A stretch of DNA of 64,000 bases from Aquimarina brevivitae (GCF_004216895.1 NZ_SGXE01000001.1:1034112-1098111), one strand, 5' to 3'. Shown: positions 53,340-62,749, numbered from the stretch's first letter. The notes: generated by a model not told the origin, from the sequence alone. A program made the numbers and translations.

Positions 53340-53957
53340 TTACGCTTTTAATGCTTTGTCCGATTCTTCTTCTTGTATTTTTAGGGCGGTATAGTCCAAT
53401 TTCCAGCCGATCGAAGCAGCCAAGGATTCCATGAGAGATATGGCTTGTAAGGCTTCTTTTCGAGCGGCTTCCATAAGACCGCTTTGCGGTACTTTATCTC
53501 TTATAAACTGTTTGGCTTCTTTGTTGATTTCGGTTAAATCTACCGACGTAAAAGGATTGAGCCACCCCTCTTTCATATCATAAAATTTAAAATCCGTTTC
53601 GATAGTCAGTAGGGTAGGTTGCGGAAAATGCGAAAGTACGATGCGTTTATTTTTGGTATCGCTATTCATTTTTATTTGCGACAGGTCAAAACCTACGTGA
53701 GCTTTGGCATCGATAAGAATCAGGGCTTTTTTTCTACCGATCAGCAGGTTAAAAAACTTGTCTTTTACGCTTTGGTAATGATAAATTTCTGCAAAATCCC
53801 CTTCTACCGTAACGAGTTTGCATACGCTACGGATTTTTTCCATCAAAAGGACGGATTGTGATTGTGCTTTTTCCTTTCTTTTGGAAGCATTGAATCGGGA
53901 TAGAATAAAATACGATATAACGGCACCTGCCAATAATCCTATAAAAAGTAATTCCAT
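53340..53957 (-). CDS. DUF4230 family protein
   Basis: The protein has 205 residues with an N-terminal membrane helix (about 3-20) and SVCKLVTVEGDFAEIYHYQ followed by KKALILIDAKAHVGFDLSQI, as in DUF4230. Anchored outer domain of unknown function. First gene of the operon. Confidence 0.85.
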   Translation of the reverse strand: MELLFIGLLAGAVISYFILSRFNASKRKEKAQSQSVLLMEKIRSVCKLVTVEGDFAEIYHYQSVKDKFFNLLIGRKKALILIDAKAHVGFDLSQIKMNSDTKNKRIVLSHFPQPTLLTIETDFKFYDMKEGWLNPFTSVDLTEINKEAKQFIRDKVPQSGLMEAARKEALQAISLMESLAASIGWKLDYTALKIQEEESDKALKA

Positions 53958-54165
53958 AGGGTAAAGATAAATGAAGCTTTTTTAATATCCTATTGCTGGT
54001 TTGTTGGATTAAATAGGTTACCTCCAAAAATTGAATTAGTCGTTGCAAGCGTTTAATTTGTTATTTTAGTGACAGAGCTATTCTTGTCTTCAAGTTAGGA
54101 GAAATTACAATTGAATGGTTTTTGTATTAAAGGGAAAAAGTTACAGGTTCAATTTTGAAATTAAA

Positions 54166-55020
54166 ATGGTAAACAAACAGCTTATTTGGGTTATCGGGCT
54201 TTGCCTGTCTTTTGTAGTGCAGGCACAGGATACTACGTATTATGATTATGAAAAACGGGTACTTCCTAATAAAGAAAATGCCGAATATTATCGTATCCTA
54301 ACAAAAGAGGATAGTATCTGGAAAGTGGAACGTTTTTACAGTGCCACCCATCATTTAGAAATGCAAGGTTATTATACGGACCCTAAAAAGGCCACTCGCG
54401 AGGATACTTTTACTTGGTATTTTGAAAATGGTAATAAAAAGGAAGAAACCACCTATCACCACAATGTTGAAAAAGGGACAGCCAGAGCTTATTATAAAAA
54501 CGGAAATCTTAAATGGGAAAAATTAATTAGACCAGTAACTTCCTCTAGAATGCTACAAGCCTGGACACCAGAGGGTGAAGCGGTTTTGACTAAGGGTAAT
54601 GGCACATTTCGCTATTATGATAGCACAAAAGAACGTTTTATAACTACTACCTATAAAGATTCCATAGGTATAGATAGCTATGTTACGGACGAATCAGGTA
54701 AGATACTAGATACCTTACCAAAAATTACCGAGGCCGCGCCAAAAGGTGGTAAAATGGCATTGGCGAAATACCTGAGCAGCAACTTGAGGTATCCGGATAT
54801 TTCAAGAAAAATGGGCGTTGAAGGTACAGTATATGTTGCTTTTAAGACCCTCAAAGATGGTAGTATAAGTAATGTTTGGGTGATCAAAGGTTTAGATCCG
54901 GCGTGTAATGCAGAGGCCATCCGTATCGTACAACAGATGCCGGTATGGGAGCCTGCAACCTTTTTAAGTGAACCTTTAGAAACCAAGCAACTGTTGCCGA
55001 TAGTTTTTAAGTTGAAGTAA
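54166..55020 (+). CDS. TonB C-terminal domain protein with MORN-like repeats
   Basis: The protein has 284 residues from the ATG at 54166, where a signal peptide begins (VNKQLIWVIGLCLSFVVQAQ). The longer frame from 54115 would place 17 residues before it. TYYDYEKR, WYFENGNKKEETTYHHN and AYYKNGNLKWEK resemble MORN/YwqK antitoxin repeats. The C-terminal 90 residues match TonB_C. It lies alone upstream of the relic region. Confidence 0.82.
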   Translation: MVNKQLIWVIGLCLSFVVQAQDTTYYDYEKRVLPNKENAEYYRILTKEDSIWKVERFYSATHHLEMQGYYTDPKKATREDTFTWYFENGNKKEETTYHHNVEKGTARAYYKNGNLKWEKLIRPVTSSRMLQAWTPEGEAVLTKGNGTFRYYDSTKERFITTTYKDSIGIDSYVTDESGKILDTLPKITEAAPKGGKMALAKYLSSNLRYPDISRKMGVEGTVYVAFKTLKDGSISNVWVIKGLDPACNAEAIRIVQQMPVWEPATFLSEPLETKQLLPIVFKLK

Positions 55021-55059
55021 TTGGAGTTAGTGGGATAGTAAGACTTCTTTATAGTAAGT

Positions 55060-55165
55060 TTATTGTTATTGCTGCGAAGTCACAGACATTCGCAGAGCAC
55101 ACTTCGCTTAACGGGCACTGGAAAGGATTGACTTCGTCGAATCTTCGATTTCCAGCGCTAGCGGA
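55060..55165. other. GC-rich relic segment
   Basis: About 100 bp of clearly higher GC than its surroundings, between the TonB-C gene and a run of orphans. Translated on the minus strand it gives an open stretch containing SASAGNRRFDEVN and SEVCSANVCDFA, with no start. It may be a remnant of a mobile or duplicated gene. Confidence 0.3.
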
Positions 55166-55174
55166 GGAGCTGGT

Positions 55175-55537
55175 TTAAGATAGTTCGATTTCTAATTCTT
55201 GATTAACTATCCGCCTTATAAGATTCTCGTCAATATTATCTTCTTTTACCTTTTCTATAAAAATATTAGGTAAGTTAATTGCGTGATCACTTATGTAATG
55301 TTTAAGCCATTCCGGCCAAACCCAATTACCATCAGTATAATAATTAATAGACCCTGCAATTTTTCCGCAAAATTCACATTGCCTTTTGCTTGAAACTGTA
55401 GAAACTTTACCTCCTTTATCAAGGTAATTAATTATCTGGTCAAGGTTGTAATTTTGTCTTTCAATTAAACTTGATTTTACCAATTCATCATCAGTTAAAA
55501 TGTAATTTAAGATATTATTTAATTTATGCACCTTCAT
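55175..55537 (-). CDS. Hypothetical protein with CxxC site
   Basis: The protein has 120 residues with CEFCGKIAG (near 54), then DGNWVWPEWLKHYISDHAINLP. It is acidic and looks like an orphan. It may be an immunity-type or zinc-binding protein, but I do not recognise it. Confidence 0.5.
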   Translation of the reverse strand: MKVHKLNNILNYILTDDELVKSSLIERQNYNLDQIINYLDKGGKVSTVSSKRQCEFCGKIAGSINYYTDGNWVWPEWLKHYISDHAINLPNIFIEKVKEDNIDENLIRRIVNQELEIELS

Positions 55538-55598
55538 AAGAAAATATTATTTGCATTATTTAGGAGTAAAACCTTTTCCCAGTTGGTAGGACTTATAA

Positions 55599-55955
55599 TC
55601 AAAATTCTAATTTTTTTAGCACCATAATTAAACAAGTAAAAGACAGTATGCTATATATTATGGCAATCGAGCGATTTAACTTATTCGATTTCTGGCAATT
55701 CTTATCTAGTTCTAAAATCTTATCATCTTTCACTAGGCCAAAAACTATAAATAAAGGAGTAACCATTGCAATCAGTATTATAGTGATCAAATCAAATTTA
55801 ACATCAAAATACTTATTTAAAAAATAATAAAGAGTAAACAAATTCATTGCAATCTCTGAGCTTAAAATTAACTTGGTAGAAAATAGCGTATTAGATTTTA
55901 TTAAAGAAAAGTTATCGTTAATAAGAAATTTTTCGTGAATGATTTTGTGTAACAT
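55599..55955 (-). CDS. Small membrane protein, orphan
   Basis: The protein has 118 residues with three probable helices (about 30-50, 56-76 and 92-112). No family recognised. It lies in a low-GC run with the orphans on either side. Confidence 0.5.
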   Translation of the reverse strand: MLHKIIHEKFLINDNFSLIKSNTLFSTKLILSSEIAMNLFTLYYFLNKYFDVKFDLITIILIAMVTPLFIVFGLVKDDKILELDKNCQKSNKLNRSIAIIYSILSFTCLIMVLKKLEF

Positions 55956-56148
55956 TGTATTTATTTTTACAATAGTATCTAATCTGTAAAATAGAGGTTT
56001 TTTGCACTTGTTAAATTTAAGTATATGCCTTACTGTTTTATCGTAGTAGTAAGTTTCTTCTATTATGTACTAAATATTGTTAAACAATTCTAAGTTGTTC
56101 CACCTCTTTTGCTACCCTGCTATTTTGCAGACTTTGCGAAGCGGGTAA

Positions 56149-56619
56149 TTACCTTCTGCGATTTTCCAAGGTATTTTCTATGATTAAATAGCAATAGCCA
56201 TTAAGAAATTTATAAGCAAACTTGTACTCTCTTGAAGTTTCACAATCAGTGAATTGATCCATCTTTGCGTTATAATGACCTACAAAATCTGGATTAAGAT
56301 TGTAAACTGGTTGCCACCAATTTACTTCAGATAAATTAAAAGGGAAACTGTTTGCCTTCATGTTTTCATAACGACAGCCTTTAAAAGTATTACAATTAGG
56401 CACATACTTAGGACTATTTATTAACTTGTAATACTCATCTTTCGTCATTTCTGCTTTGTAAATAATTAATAGTGGGGTTACATAGTCATTAGACTCAAAA
56501 AATTTGTTTTGAAAGTTATAATCTTTGTAATTTTCAAAAACTTTACTGAGAATTTTATTTGGTCTATTGTTACAACTCAATAGAAAAATCAGCATAATAA
56601 ATAATAAAATTCCTCTCAT
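56149..56619 (-). CDS. Orphan lipoprotein
   Basis: The protein has 156 residues with a lipobox LLSCNN (Cys near 16). The mature part contains Trp and Tyr (SEVNWWQPVYNLNP) and Cys (NCNTFKGC). No family recognised. Confidence 0.55.
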   Translation of the reverse strand: MRGILLFIMLIFLLSCNNRPNKILSKVFENYKDYNFQNKFFESNDYVTPLLIIYKAEMTKDEYYKLINSPKYVPNCNTFKGCRYENMKANSFPFNLSEVNWWQPVYNLNPDFVGHYNAKMDQFTDCETSREYKFAYKFLNGYCYLIIENTLENRRR

Positions 56620-56663
56620 ATTAAAATCTAGATTTCATGCTTTCTAGCTAATTATAGTTTTAA

Positions 56664-57410
56664 CTAAACTTCAACTGTGTAGAGTACAGGCTTACTGGGT
56701 GAGGCATCATTCTCAAAAGAAGCGATTTGTAGGTTGAGGACATACGTACCATCGGAGATACGATCCGCTACGAAGATCATCTCGGTTATCGTAGCTCCTT
56801 TTCTTGGGTTGGTAGGGTAATCCCAAAAAGCTTTATGAGCCAGTAACTTGCCTCCGTCTTTTTCTTTATCTACAGAGGGTAGATCAATAAGTAAATGTTG
56901 GATACCTTGTTCTCTGATGAACAAAGCAGCATCTTCAGTTAGATAAGGCCAGTTGGTATTCGAATACTGTTGATTACACTTCGCATCTGTATTGGGTAAG
57001 GTTCGTAGTAGTAATGCCTCAGGATTGGTATGCAACTGCTCTTCAATTTGTTGTTTGGTGATGACCTGATCTTCCCCAATAGCTATCGGTGTAATCGTAA
57101 TGAGTTCAGCGATAAAAAAGAATTGGGTCAATGATTGATGGATACTGTAAAATTCTTTGGTGATATGGCCCACACATTCTGTATGCGTGCCGTGTCCGTG
57201 TGGGTTAAATAGGATGTTGTTAAAATTGGTAGAGGCACCTTCTTTAACCTTACCCACCCAATCTCCAAAGCGAACGGGTTCAATTTTGGGTTCGGGAATG
57301 TACCATGCATTCACATTCTCTTTCGAGGCACGTATGGGTATCGAAATATCTAACGGTTTAGACAAGTCTAGGGTGTAGGTTTTATTGTGGTGTGTAAGTT
57401 TTGTAATCAT
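56664..57410 (-). CDS. Cyclase/kynurenine formamidase family protein
   Basis: The protein has 248 residues. The metal motif HGHGTHTECVGH (near 70) is the HxGTHxD-type signature. The domain continues LLIDLPSVDKEKDGG. It is a metal-dependent hydrolase; the substrate is not known from context. It lies 10 bp after hemW. Confidence 0.85.
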   Translation of the reverse strand: MITKLTHHNKTYTLDLSKPLDISIPIRASKENVNAWYIPEPKIEPVRFGDWVGKVKEGASTNFNNILFNPHGHGTHTECVGHITKEFYSIHQSLTQFFFIAELITITPIAIGEDQVITKQQIEEQLHTNPEALLLRTLPNTDAKCNQQYSNTNWPYLTEDAALFIREQGIQHLLIDLPSVDKEKDGGKLLAHKAFWDYPTNPRKGATITEMIFVADRISDGTYVLNLQIASFENDASPSKPVLYTVEV

Positions 57411-57420
57411 AGCGCTCTGA

Positions 57421-58551
57421 CTATTCCAAATTTAATAAGAAAAGGTCACTTGCAATTCCATCGCTTAAAAATTTCCCTTTTTTAGAGGTAAATAGCTGTT
57501 CATTATCCAGATAGAGTAGATGTTCTTGTAAGTGTTTTTCGGCCTGTTTTAACAGATAGGTTTTATAAGTAGGGCCAAATTCCTCTACTATTTTTTGTAG
57601 CGATACCCCCCACATAGTGCGTAGCCCTGTCATTACATACTCATTGTATCGATCTCTTTTGCTTAGGGTTTCGATCTCAGCGGGTAGTTGGTTTGCTTGT
57701 AAGGCTTTGATGTATTGGATGTTATTGGCAATATTCCAACTCCGTTGGACCCCATTGTAGGAATGAGCGGAGGGACCAATACCGAGATACGACTTGCCAA
57801 GCCAATAAGCCGTATTGTTTTTGCTGTAGTAACTTGGTTTTCCAAAATTGGAAAGCTCGTAATGATCAAAATTCGCGGAGGCTAACATATCAATTAAAAT
57901 TTGAAAATGCTGCTGGGCAAGCTCATCTTTTACCGGAGGGATAATCCCTTTTTGAATTAGTTTAGGTAAGGCGGTATTTGGCTCTACGGTTAGCGCATAA
58001 CTCGATATATGCGGAATGTCATAGGATAAGGCTATACCGATATTAGCATTCCAATCAGCACTGGATAATTCTGGGATGCCATAGATCAAATCTATAGAAA
58101 TGTTTTCAAATAAGGCGCGAGCTTCTGACAGACATCGGTGGGCTTCTTCGCTGTTATGCGCGCGATTCATAAGTCGAAGATCTTGATCTCTAAAAGACTG
58201 AATACCGATGCTTAACCGATTTACCGGACTAGCATTTAGTTCTTTTAGGTAGGCCGAAGTAAGATCGTCGGGGTTTGCCTCTAAGGTAATCTCTGGAGCT
58301 GCAACCACAGCGTACTTTTGGTAAACAGTATCAATGATTTTTTGGAGTTCTGCATAGGTGAGTAGGCTAGGGGTGCCACCACCAAAATAGATGGTTTCGA
58401 TGGGTGTGATTGCCTCGTCTTTTCGCAACATTAATTCCTGTAGCAAGGCATCGATAAGTGCTTCTTTATGCTTTAAAGAAGTTGTAAAATGAAAGTCACA
58501 ATAATGACAAGCTTGTTTACAAAAGGGGATATGGATATAAATTCCGCTGAT
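57421..58551 (-). CDS. hemW: HemW-like radical SAM haem chaperone, non-canonical start
   Basis: The full-length product has 376 residues. The radical SAM motif CKQACHYC lies at the N terminus after SGIYIHIPF, and IYFGGGTPS and the HemW C-terminal domain follow. No ATG, GTG or TTG lies between this motif and an in-frame stop at 58570-58572. The codon at the expected Met position is ATC (58551-58549). The internal ATG at 58446 would drop the cluster cysteines. HemW inserts haem into respiratory enzymes. Confidence 0.85.
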   Translation of the reverse strand: MSGIYIHIPFCKQACHYCDFHFTTSLKHKEALIDALLQELMLRKDEAITPIETIYFGGGTPSLLTYAELQKIIDTVYQKYAVVAAPEITLEANPDDLTSAYLKELNASPVNRLSIGIQSFRDQDLRLMNRAHNSEEAHRCLSEARALFENISIDLIYGIPELSSADWNANIGIALSYDIPHISSYALTVEPNTALPKLIQKGIIPPVKDELAQQHFQILIDMLASANFDHYELSNFGKPSYYSKNNTAYWLGKSYLGIGPSAHSYNGVQRSWNIANNIQYIKALQANQLPAEIETLSKRDRYNEYVMTGLRTMWGVSLQKIVEEFGPTYKTYLLKQAEKHLQEHLLYLDNEQLFTSKKGKFLSDGIASDLFLLNLE

Positions 58552-58594
58552 GACGTTACAAATTAGGTTTTACGTTTTTAATTTTTTAAAAGCA

Positions 58595-59152
58595 CTACTT
58601 TTTTACTCTACCTTCATTTTGCTTTACAAAAGCAGCCCAGCCTGTATAGCTTTTACCAACGATATCTTTTTTTCCTAGATTATAAAAATGGCATACCGCA
58701 GCGGCAAGTCCATCTGTAGAATCTAGATTTTTAGGAAGCTTTTTTAACTTCAGCAGGCTCTGCAGCATTTTGGCGACCTGTTCCTTACTGGCATTACCGT
58801 TGCCGGTAATGGCCATTTTTATCTTTTTTGGCGAATATTCTGTCACCGGCACTTCTCTACTTAAGCCAGCCGCCATTGCTACTCCTTGGGCTCGCCCTAG
58901 CTTTAACATAGACTGCACGTTTTTGCCAAAGAAAGGTGCTTCTATCGCAATCTCGTCTGGGTGATAGGTGTCAATCAGTTCAACGGTTCTTTCAAAAATT
59001 AACTTTAGCTTCAGATAATGATCATCATATTTACTAAGCTGTAGTTCATTGAGCTGCAAAAAGCGCATCGTATTGCCTACAACTTTGATTAATCCAAATC
59101 CCATAATGGTGGTTCCTGGATCTATGCCTAATATGATTTTTTCTGAACTCAA
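58595..59152 (-). CDS. ruvC: Holliday junction resolvase RuvC
   Basis: The protein has 185 residues. IILGIDPGTTIMGFG holds the first catalytic Asp; EIAIEAPFF the Glu; and STDGLAAAVCHFY the last Asp pair. It cuts Holliday junctions. It lies upstream of hemW with a gap of about 40 bp. Confidence 0.96.
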   Translation of the reverse strand: MSSEKIILGIDPGTTIMGFGLIKVVGNTMRFLQLNELQLSKYDDHYLKLKLIFERTVELIDTYHPDEIAIEAPFFGKNVQSMLKLGRAQGVAMAAGLSREVPVTEYSPKKIKMAITGNGNASKEQVAKMLQSLLKLKKLPKNLDSTDGLAAAVCHFYNLGKKDIVGKSYTGWAAFVKQNEGRVKK

Positions 59153-59197
59153 GGGTAAAATGATCTAGTTTAGGGTACAAAGCTAAGCAATAATTAA

Positions 59198-59680
59198 TCA
59201 ACGCTGCTCAATAGAAATGATTATGGGTAATCGATATTGTGTTGAAACTTCAGTACCTCTTGTATGTGCTGGTTTTACCGGAGGTAAAGTTTTAATACTC
59301 TCGCCAAGTAAAGTAGCAAAATTAGGGATCTGTTGTTGTATGCTTGCAGGCACCTTCATTTCTTTAATTAGCACCTCTGCTTCTTTAGTGATTAATATAG
59401 GCACCCAAACAGTATCATTGATAGATTCAGTAACTGCTAGATTTTGAGATTCAAGATAGGATTTGATGTGATTAGTTATGGTACGTTGAAAGCAACGTTC
59501 TAAAGCAGCTTCGGTTGTGGTGCTGCAATTTTCAAATAGAGGCGGTTCTTCTACCTCGTTAGTTGCAATTTTTTGCCATTCCTCGTCTAGGATTTGTTGC
59601 TTTTTCTCTTTTTTGGGTATCAAATTACACGACAGCAAGGTCAACGTACATAGTATAGCTAAAAAGTAACTCCATTTCAT
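59198..59680 (-). CDS. Lipoprotein with TonB-C-like domain
   Basis: The protein has 160 residues from the ATG at 59680. The lipobox is LLSCN. The C-terminal part (VSTQYRLPIIISIEQR) resembles a TonB_C end. It lies 53 bp after the M56-PpiC gene and may belong to the same operon. An upstream ATG at 59689 is an alternative. Confidence 0.7.
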   Translation of the reverse strand: MKWSYFLAILCTLTLLSCNLIPKKEKKQQILDEEWQKIATNEVEEPPLFENCSTTTEAALERCFQRTITNHIKSYLESQNLAVTESINDTVWVPILITKEAEVLIKEMKVPASIQQQIPNFATLLGESIKTLPPVKPAHTRGTEVSTQYRLPIIISIEQR

Positions 59681-59742
59681 AGCGTACAAATATAGCGCTA
59701 TTACCAGACAAATTTTAGTCGAATTATAATCTTAATTGTTTT

Positions 59743-61758
59743 CTAATCTTTATCTTCAACTTTTAGGATATACAGATCATCAGTGTATTTATTGTTGAAA
59801 TCAGAATACAACATTTTCTTAGCCTCATCTAATGTTTCGAATTTATCGAGATAAGTATAATAATAGCCATCGTGCGGATTTGTAAATGACTTAGGTTTGA
59901 GTCCTTTATTTTGTATCATTTCCATTCCCTTTTTAAGATAAAGCTCTCTCTTATATACACCTGTTACAAGATAATAACCGGGCTCTGGATTAGTGTATTT
60001 CTTATAATCAATATATTGTTTTAAAATATTATCATCTGTTATTGATGATTTAGTTCGCGTTTCATTTTTTTTCCCTTCAACTTGAAAAACAATTGGTAAG
60101 GAGTATAGTACTTTAACTTTTTGCCCTTGATGTTCACCCGGTATTACTGGTGGGATAGATTGTATAACTCTTTTTGCTTCTTCTTCTAATTTTGGATGGG
60201 ATGCACGCGCTTCCACGCTTGTTAAAAACCCGGTAGTATCTATGGCAAATTTCACATAAATTCTATTGACCCCTGTTTGCGCATAAGGAGTTACTTTTTT
60301 TACATCAAAGTATCGAACTACATATTTTTTGATTTCAGTCGCGAAACACGATTTTCTTTGCGAATTTTCTTCTATATTTTCACAAGCTTTGGTTGCAGGT
60401 ACTTTATCAATTAAGGCAAAAGGCATTTCATTCTTTGGCGTAATCAAAATATGACGTATTTCTCTTGCATTACCATTGATCTTTTCTAACAATATAATGT
60501 GATAGCCAAAACTGGTTTGGAATGGATCGGAAATTTGCCCTTCAGATAGGCGAAAAGCAACATCAAGAAAAGCTTCTTCAAAGGGAGCGTCTTTTGTAAC
60601 CTTATAGTAACCACCATTTGATTTTGAACCTGGGTCTTCTGAATATAATATTGCTTTTTCTGCAAAGCTATCTCCTTGTTCTACTTCTAGTTTAATTTTT
60701 AGTAATTTATTTACAGCTTCCTTTTTAAAGATATTAATCGTGTCCTGTACAGTTTTTTGAGTAATTATTGATTCGTTTAGCTTGTTAGAATTGGGAACTT
60801 CTTCTGTTTCAAAAACGTTTTCAGTACTTGTGGTAGTAGCTGGCAGGGTATTGTCTTCTTTGAAATTTTCTGCGAAATCTCTTTTATCAGCAAAAGAACT
60901 TAAAACGACCATTACTACAATTAAAGGAACGAGGCTTATAAATTTATATTTAGCCATGGTCTTTGATTTCTTCTTATTCAGCATAGAGATGCGCTTTTTA
61001 AGAATAGAGTGATTATAAAATTGATTGATGAAAGGAATGTCTTCAGTGTTGAAAATTGAATTTAGTAACCCTTGATAATATTCCTTTTTACCTAACATTT
61101 TTATGCTATTGGCATCTGCAATATACTCGTGTAAGGTGCTAATCCTAATTTGATATAGGTATGTAAGTGGATTAAACCAAAAAATAATTTTTAAAGTTTC
61201 AAACCACAATAAATCAATAGAGTGCTTTTGCTGTAGATGTACTAATTCGTGAGTAATTATTTGATTTTTAGAAGATTGGGGTATGGCATCTCCAAGATAA
61301 ATACTGTTCCAAAAAGAAAAAGCATCTGTGCTGTTTTTTATATAGTAAATTTTAAACCCTTTGACAGTAGCATTGGTAGCGTCCTTTCTTAGTTTATAGA
61401 GGCTGTAATTTTTCAACCCAAACCTGAAAAGTGTGAATACAAAACCAATTAGGTAAGCAACTAACCACCAATTTATATGTTGCCATACGGATAAATTGGA
61501 ACTAGTAGTAATAATTTCGGTAGCTGCAGTTCCTCCTTTTGTTCCAATAAAAACTTCAGGTAACCTAACTAAATACTCATTAGGAATCGTCTTATTTATT
61601 GTTTTGATTTTTATAAAAGGGAGTATAAAGGAAATTATAGAAGTGATTAGCAAATAAAACCTGCCCAACGAAAAAAAGGTATCCTTTTTATGAAAAATAT
61701 CATAAACGGCTAAAAACATGGACTGAAATAAAATGACGTATATGAGATATTGTAACAT
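59743..61758 (-). CDS. M56 sensor fused to parvulin, TonB-C and SPOR-like domains
   Basis: The protein has 671 residues. The M56 membrane peptidase domain carries HELVHLQQKHS near 171, with a final helix about 276-293. The periplasmic part contains a PpiC/parvulin domain (about 355-445: ILYSEDPGSKSNGG, FGYHIILLEKI), a TonB_C domain (about 460-560: PKLEEEAKRVIQSIPPVIPGEHQGQKVKVLYSLPI) and a C-terminal SPOR-like region (about 595-671: GYYLVTGVY, GYYYTYLDKF). Such a four-part BlaR1-like sensor is unusual. It is encoded downstream of BlaI and a TonB-C lipoprotein. Confidence 0.88.
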   Translation of the reverse strand: MLQYLIYVILFQSMFLAVYDIFHKKDTFFSLGRFYLLITSIISFILPFIKIKTINKTIPNEYLVRLPEVFIGTKGGTAATEIITTSSNLSVWQHINWWLVAYLIGFVFTLFRFGLKNYSLYKLRKDATNATVKGFKIYYIKNSTDAFSFWNSIYLGDAIPQSSKNQIITHELVHLQQKHSIDLLWFETLKIIFWFNPLTYLYQIRISTLHEYIADANSIKMLGKKEYYQGLLNSIFNTEDIPFINQFYNHSILKKRISMLNKKKSKTMAKYKFISLVPLIVVMVVLSSFADKRDFAENFKEDNTLPATTTSTENVFETEEVPNSNKLNESIITQKTVQDTINIFKKEAVNKLLKIKLEVEQGDSFAEKAILYSEDPGSKSNGGYYKVTKDAPFEEAFLDVAFRLSEGQISDPFQTSFGYHIILLEKINGNAREIRHILITPKNEMPFALIDKVPATKACENIEENSQRKSCFATEIKKYVVRYFDVKKVTPYAQTGVNRIYVKFAIDTTGFLTSVEARASHPKLEEEAKRVIQSIPPVIPGEHQGQKVKVLYSLPIVFQVEGKKNETRTKSSITDDNILKQYIDYKKYTNPEPGYYLVTGVYKRELYLKKGMEMIQNKGLKPKSFTNPHDGYYYTYLDKFETLDEAKKMLYSDFNNKYTDDLYILKVEDKD

Positions 61759-61795
61759 AGTTAAGATTTTAAATTTTGTTAGGCAGGTTTCTTTT

Positions 61796-62290
61796 TTAAA
61801 TTATAAAATTGATTGGCAATGAGTATTGTACATTTACTTTTTTGCCGTCTTTTTCACCTGGTACCATAGCCGGTATCGATTGTATAACTCGTACGGCTTC
61901 TTGCTGAAGTTCCTCTGATGGAGCTCTAGCTACAACATCTTTAATATTACCGGTTTTGTCTATTATGAACCGAACAAAAATCTTGTTTGTACCCTTTTCT
62001 GCAAATTCTGACACTGATTTAATATCAAAATTTTCCGTTACGTGTTCCGTAATCGATTTTGCAGTACATTGCTTTATCTCGTTATTGTCAGATAACAGCT
62101 CGCAATTCTGAAATACCGGATATTTGTCCAGTTGCATAAATGGCACCTTATCTAAGGAAACAGTCTCTAGTTCTTCTTCATTTTTTACCTGTGTACTGGC
62201 TGAATCATCTTCTTTTTGAGAACAGGAAGTAATTAACAATCCTGCAAAGATTAAAGCAGAAGTAATTTTTAATACGTTTTTAAATAACAT
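61796..62290 (-). CDS. TonB-C domain lipoprotein
   Basis: The protein has 164 residues. The lipobox is LITSCSQ. The C-terminal TonB_C domain (TGNIKDVVARAPSEELQQEAVRVIQSIPAMVPGEKDGKKVNVQYSLPINF) is close to that of the M56 fusion. It is between BlaI and the sensor gene. Confidence 0.85.
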   Translation of the reverse strand: MLFKNVLKITSALIFAGLLITSCSQKEDDSASTQVKNEEELETVSLDKVPFMQLDKYPVFQNCELLSDNNEIKQCTAKSITEHVTENFDIKSVSEFAEKGTNKIFVRFIIDKTGNIKDVVARAPSEELQQEAVRVIQSIPAMVPGEKDGKKVNVQYSLPINFII

Positions 62291-62315
62291 AACTATTCGA
62301 TTTTTGATTAATGAA

Positions 62316-62675
62316 TTATTTATCGTTGTCCATGTCTTTTAATAAGGTCTCGATATCTTCAATATCAAGATCATTTTTCTTTACAAAGAATGAAACCATA
62401 TTTTTAAAGGAGCCATTGAAGTAATTGTTCACTAACTTGTTTAAGGATTGATTGCTATACTCTTCTTTTTTTATAATGGGATAGTAGATATAGCCTTTAC
62501 CTTCTTTTCTGTGTGAAACAAAGTTTTTATTTTCTAAGATTCTTACGATTGTCGATATGGTGTTATATGCTGGCTTTGGTTTAGGCATTTGCTCAATAAT
62601 AGCGGCTACATTACCCTCGTTTAGTTCCCAGAGTAATTGCATTACTTCTTCTTCGGCTTTAGTTAATTGTTTCAT
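62316..62675 (-). CDS. BlaI/MecI-family repressor
   Basis: The protein has 119 residues with LTKAEEEVMQLLWELNEGNVAAIIEQMP and a wing NTISTIVRILENKNFVSHRKEGKGYIYYPI. It heads an operon with TonB-C lipoprotein and the M56 fusion. Three operator palindromes lie upstream. Confidence 0.93.
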   Translation of the reverse strand: MKQLTKAEEEVMQLLWELNEGNVAAIIEQMPKPKPAYNTISTIVRILENKNFVSHRKEGKGYIYYPIIKKEEYSNQSLNKLVNNYFNGSFKNMVSFFVKKNDLDIEDIETLLKDMDNDK

Positions 62676-62684
62676 GCTTTATTC

Positions 62685-62749
62685 AACTAATTTTTTAGTT
62701 CTATAAAGCAAATATAACTAAATTTTTAGTTTAAACTAATTTTTTAGTT
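62685..62749 (-). promoter_or_regulatory. Three BlaI-type operators with promoter element
   Basis: AACTAA-WTTT-TTAGTT palindromes of 16 bp occur at 62685-62700, 62716-62731 and 62734-62749. A perfect minus-strand TATATTTG (62716-62709) lies between the first two. The repressor gene starts at 62675. Confidence 0.75.

Noticed and set aside
54115..54165. Upstream start of the TonB-C protein
   Set aside because: It would place 17 charged and aromatic residues before a standard signal peptide that begins at 54166.
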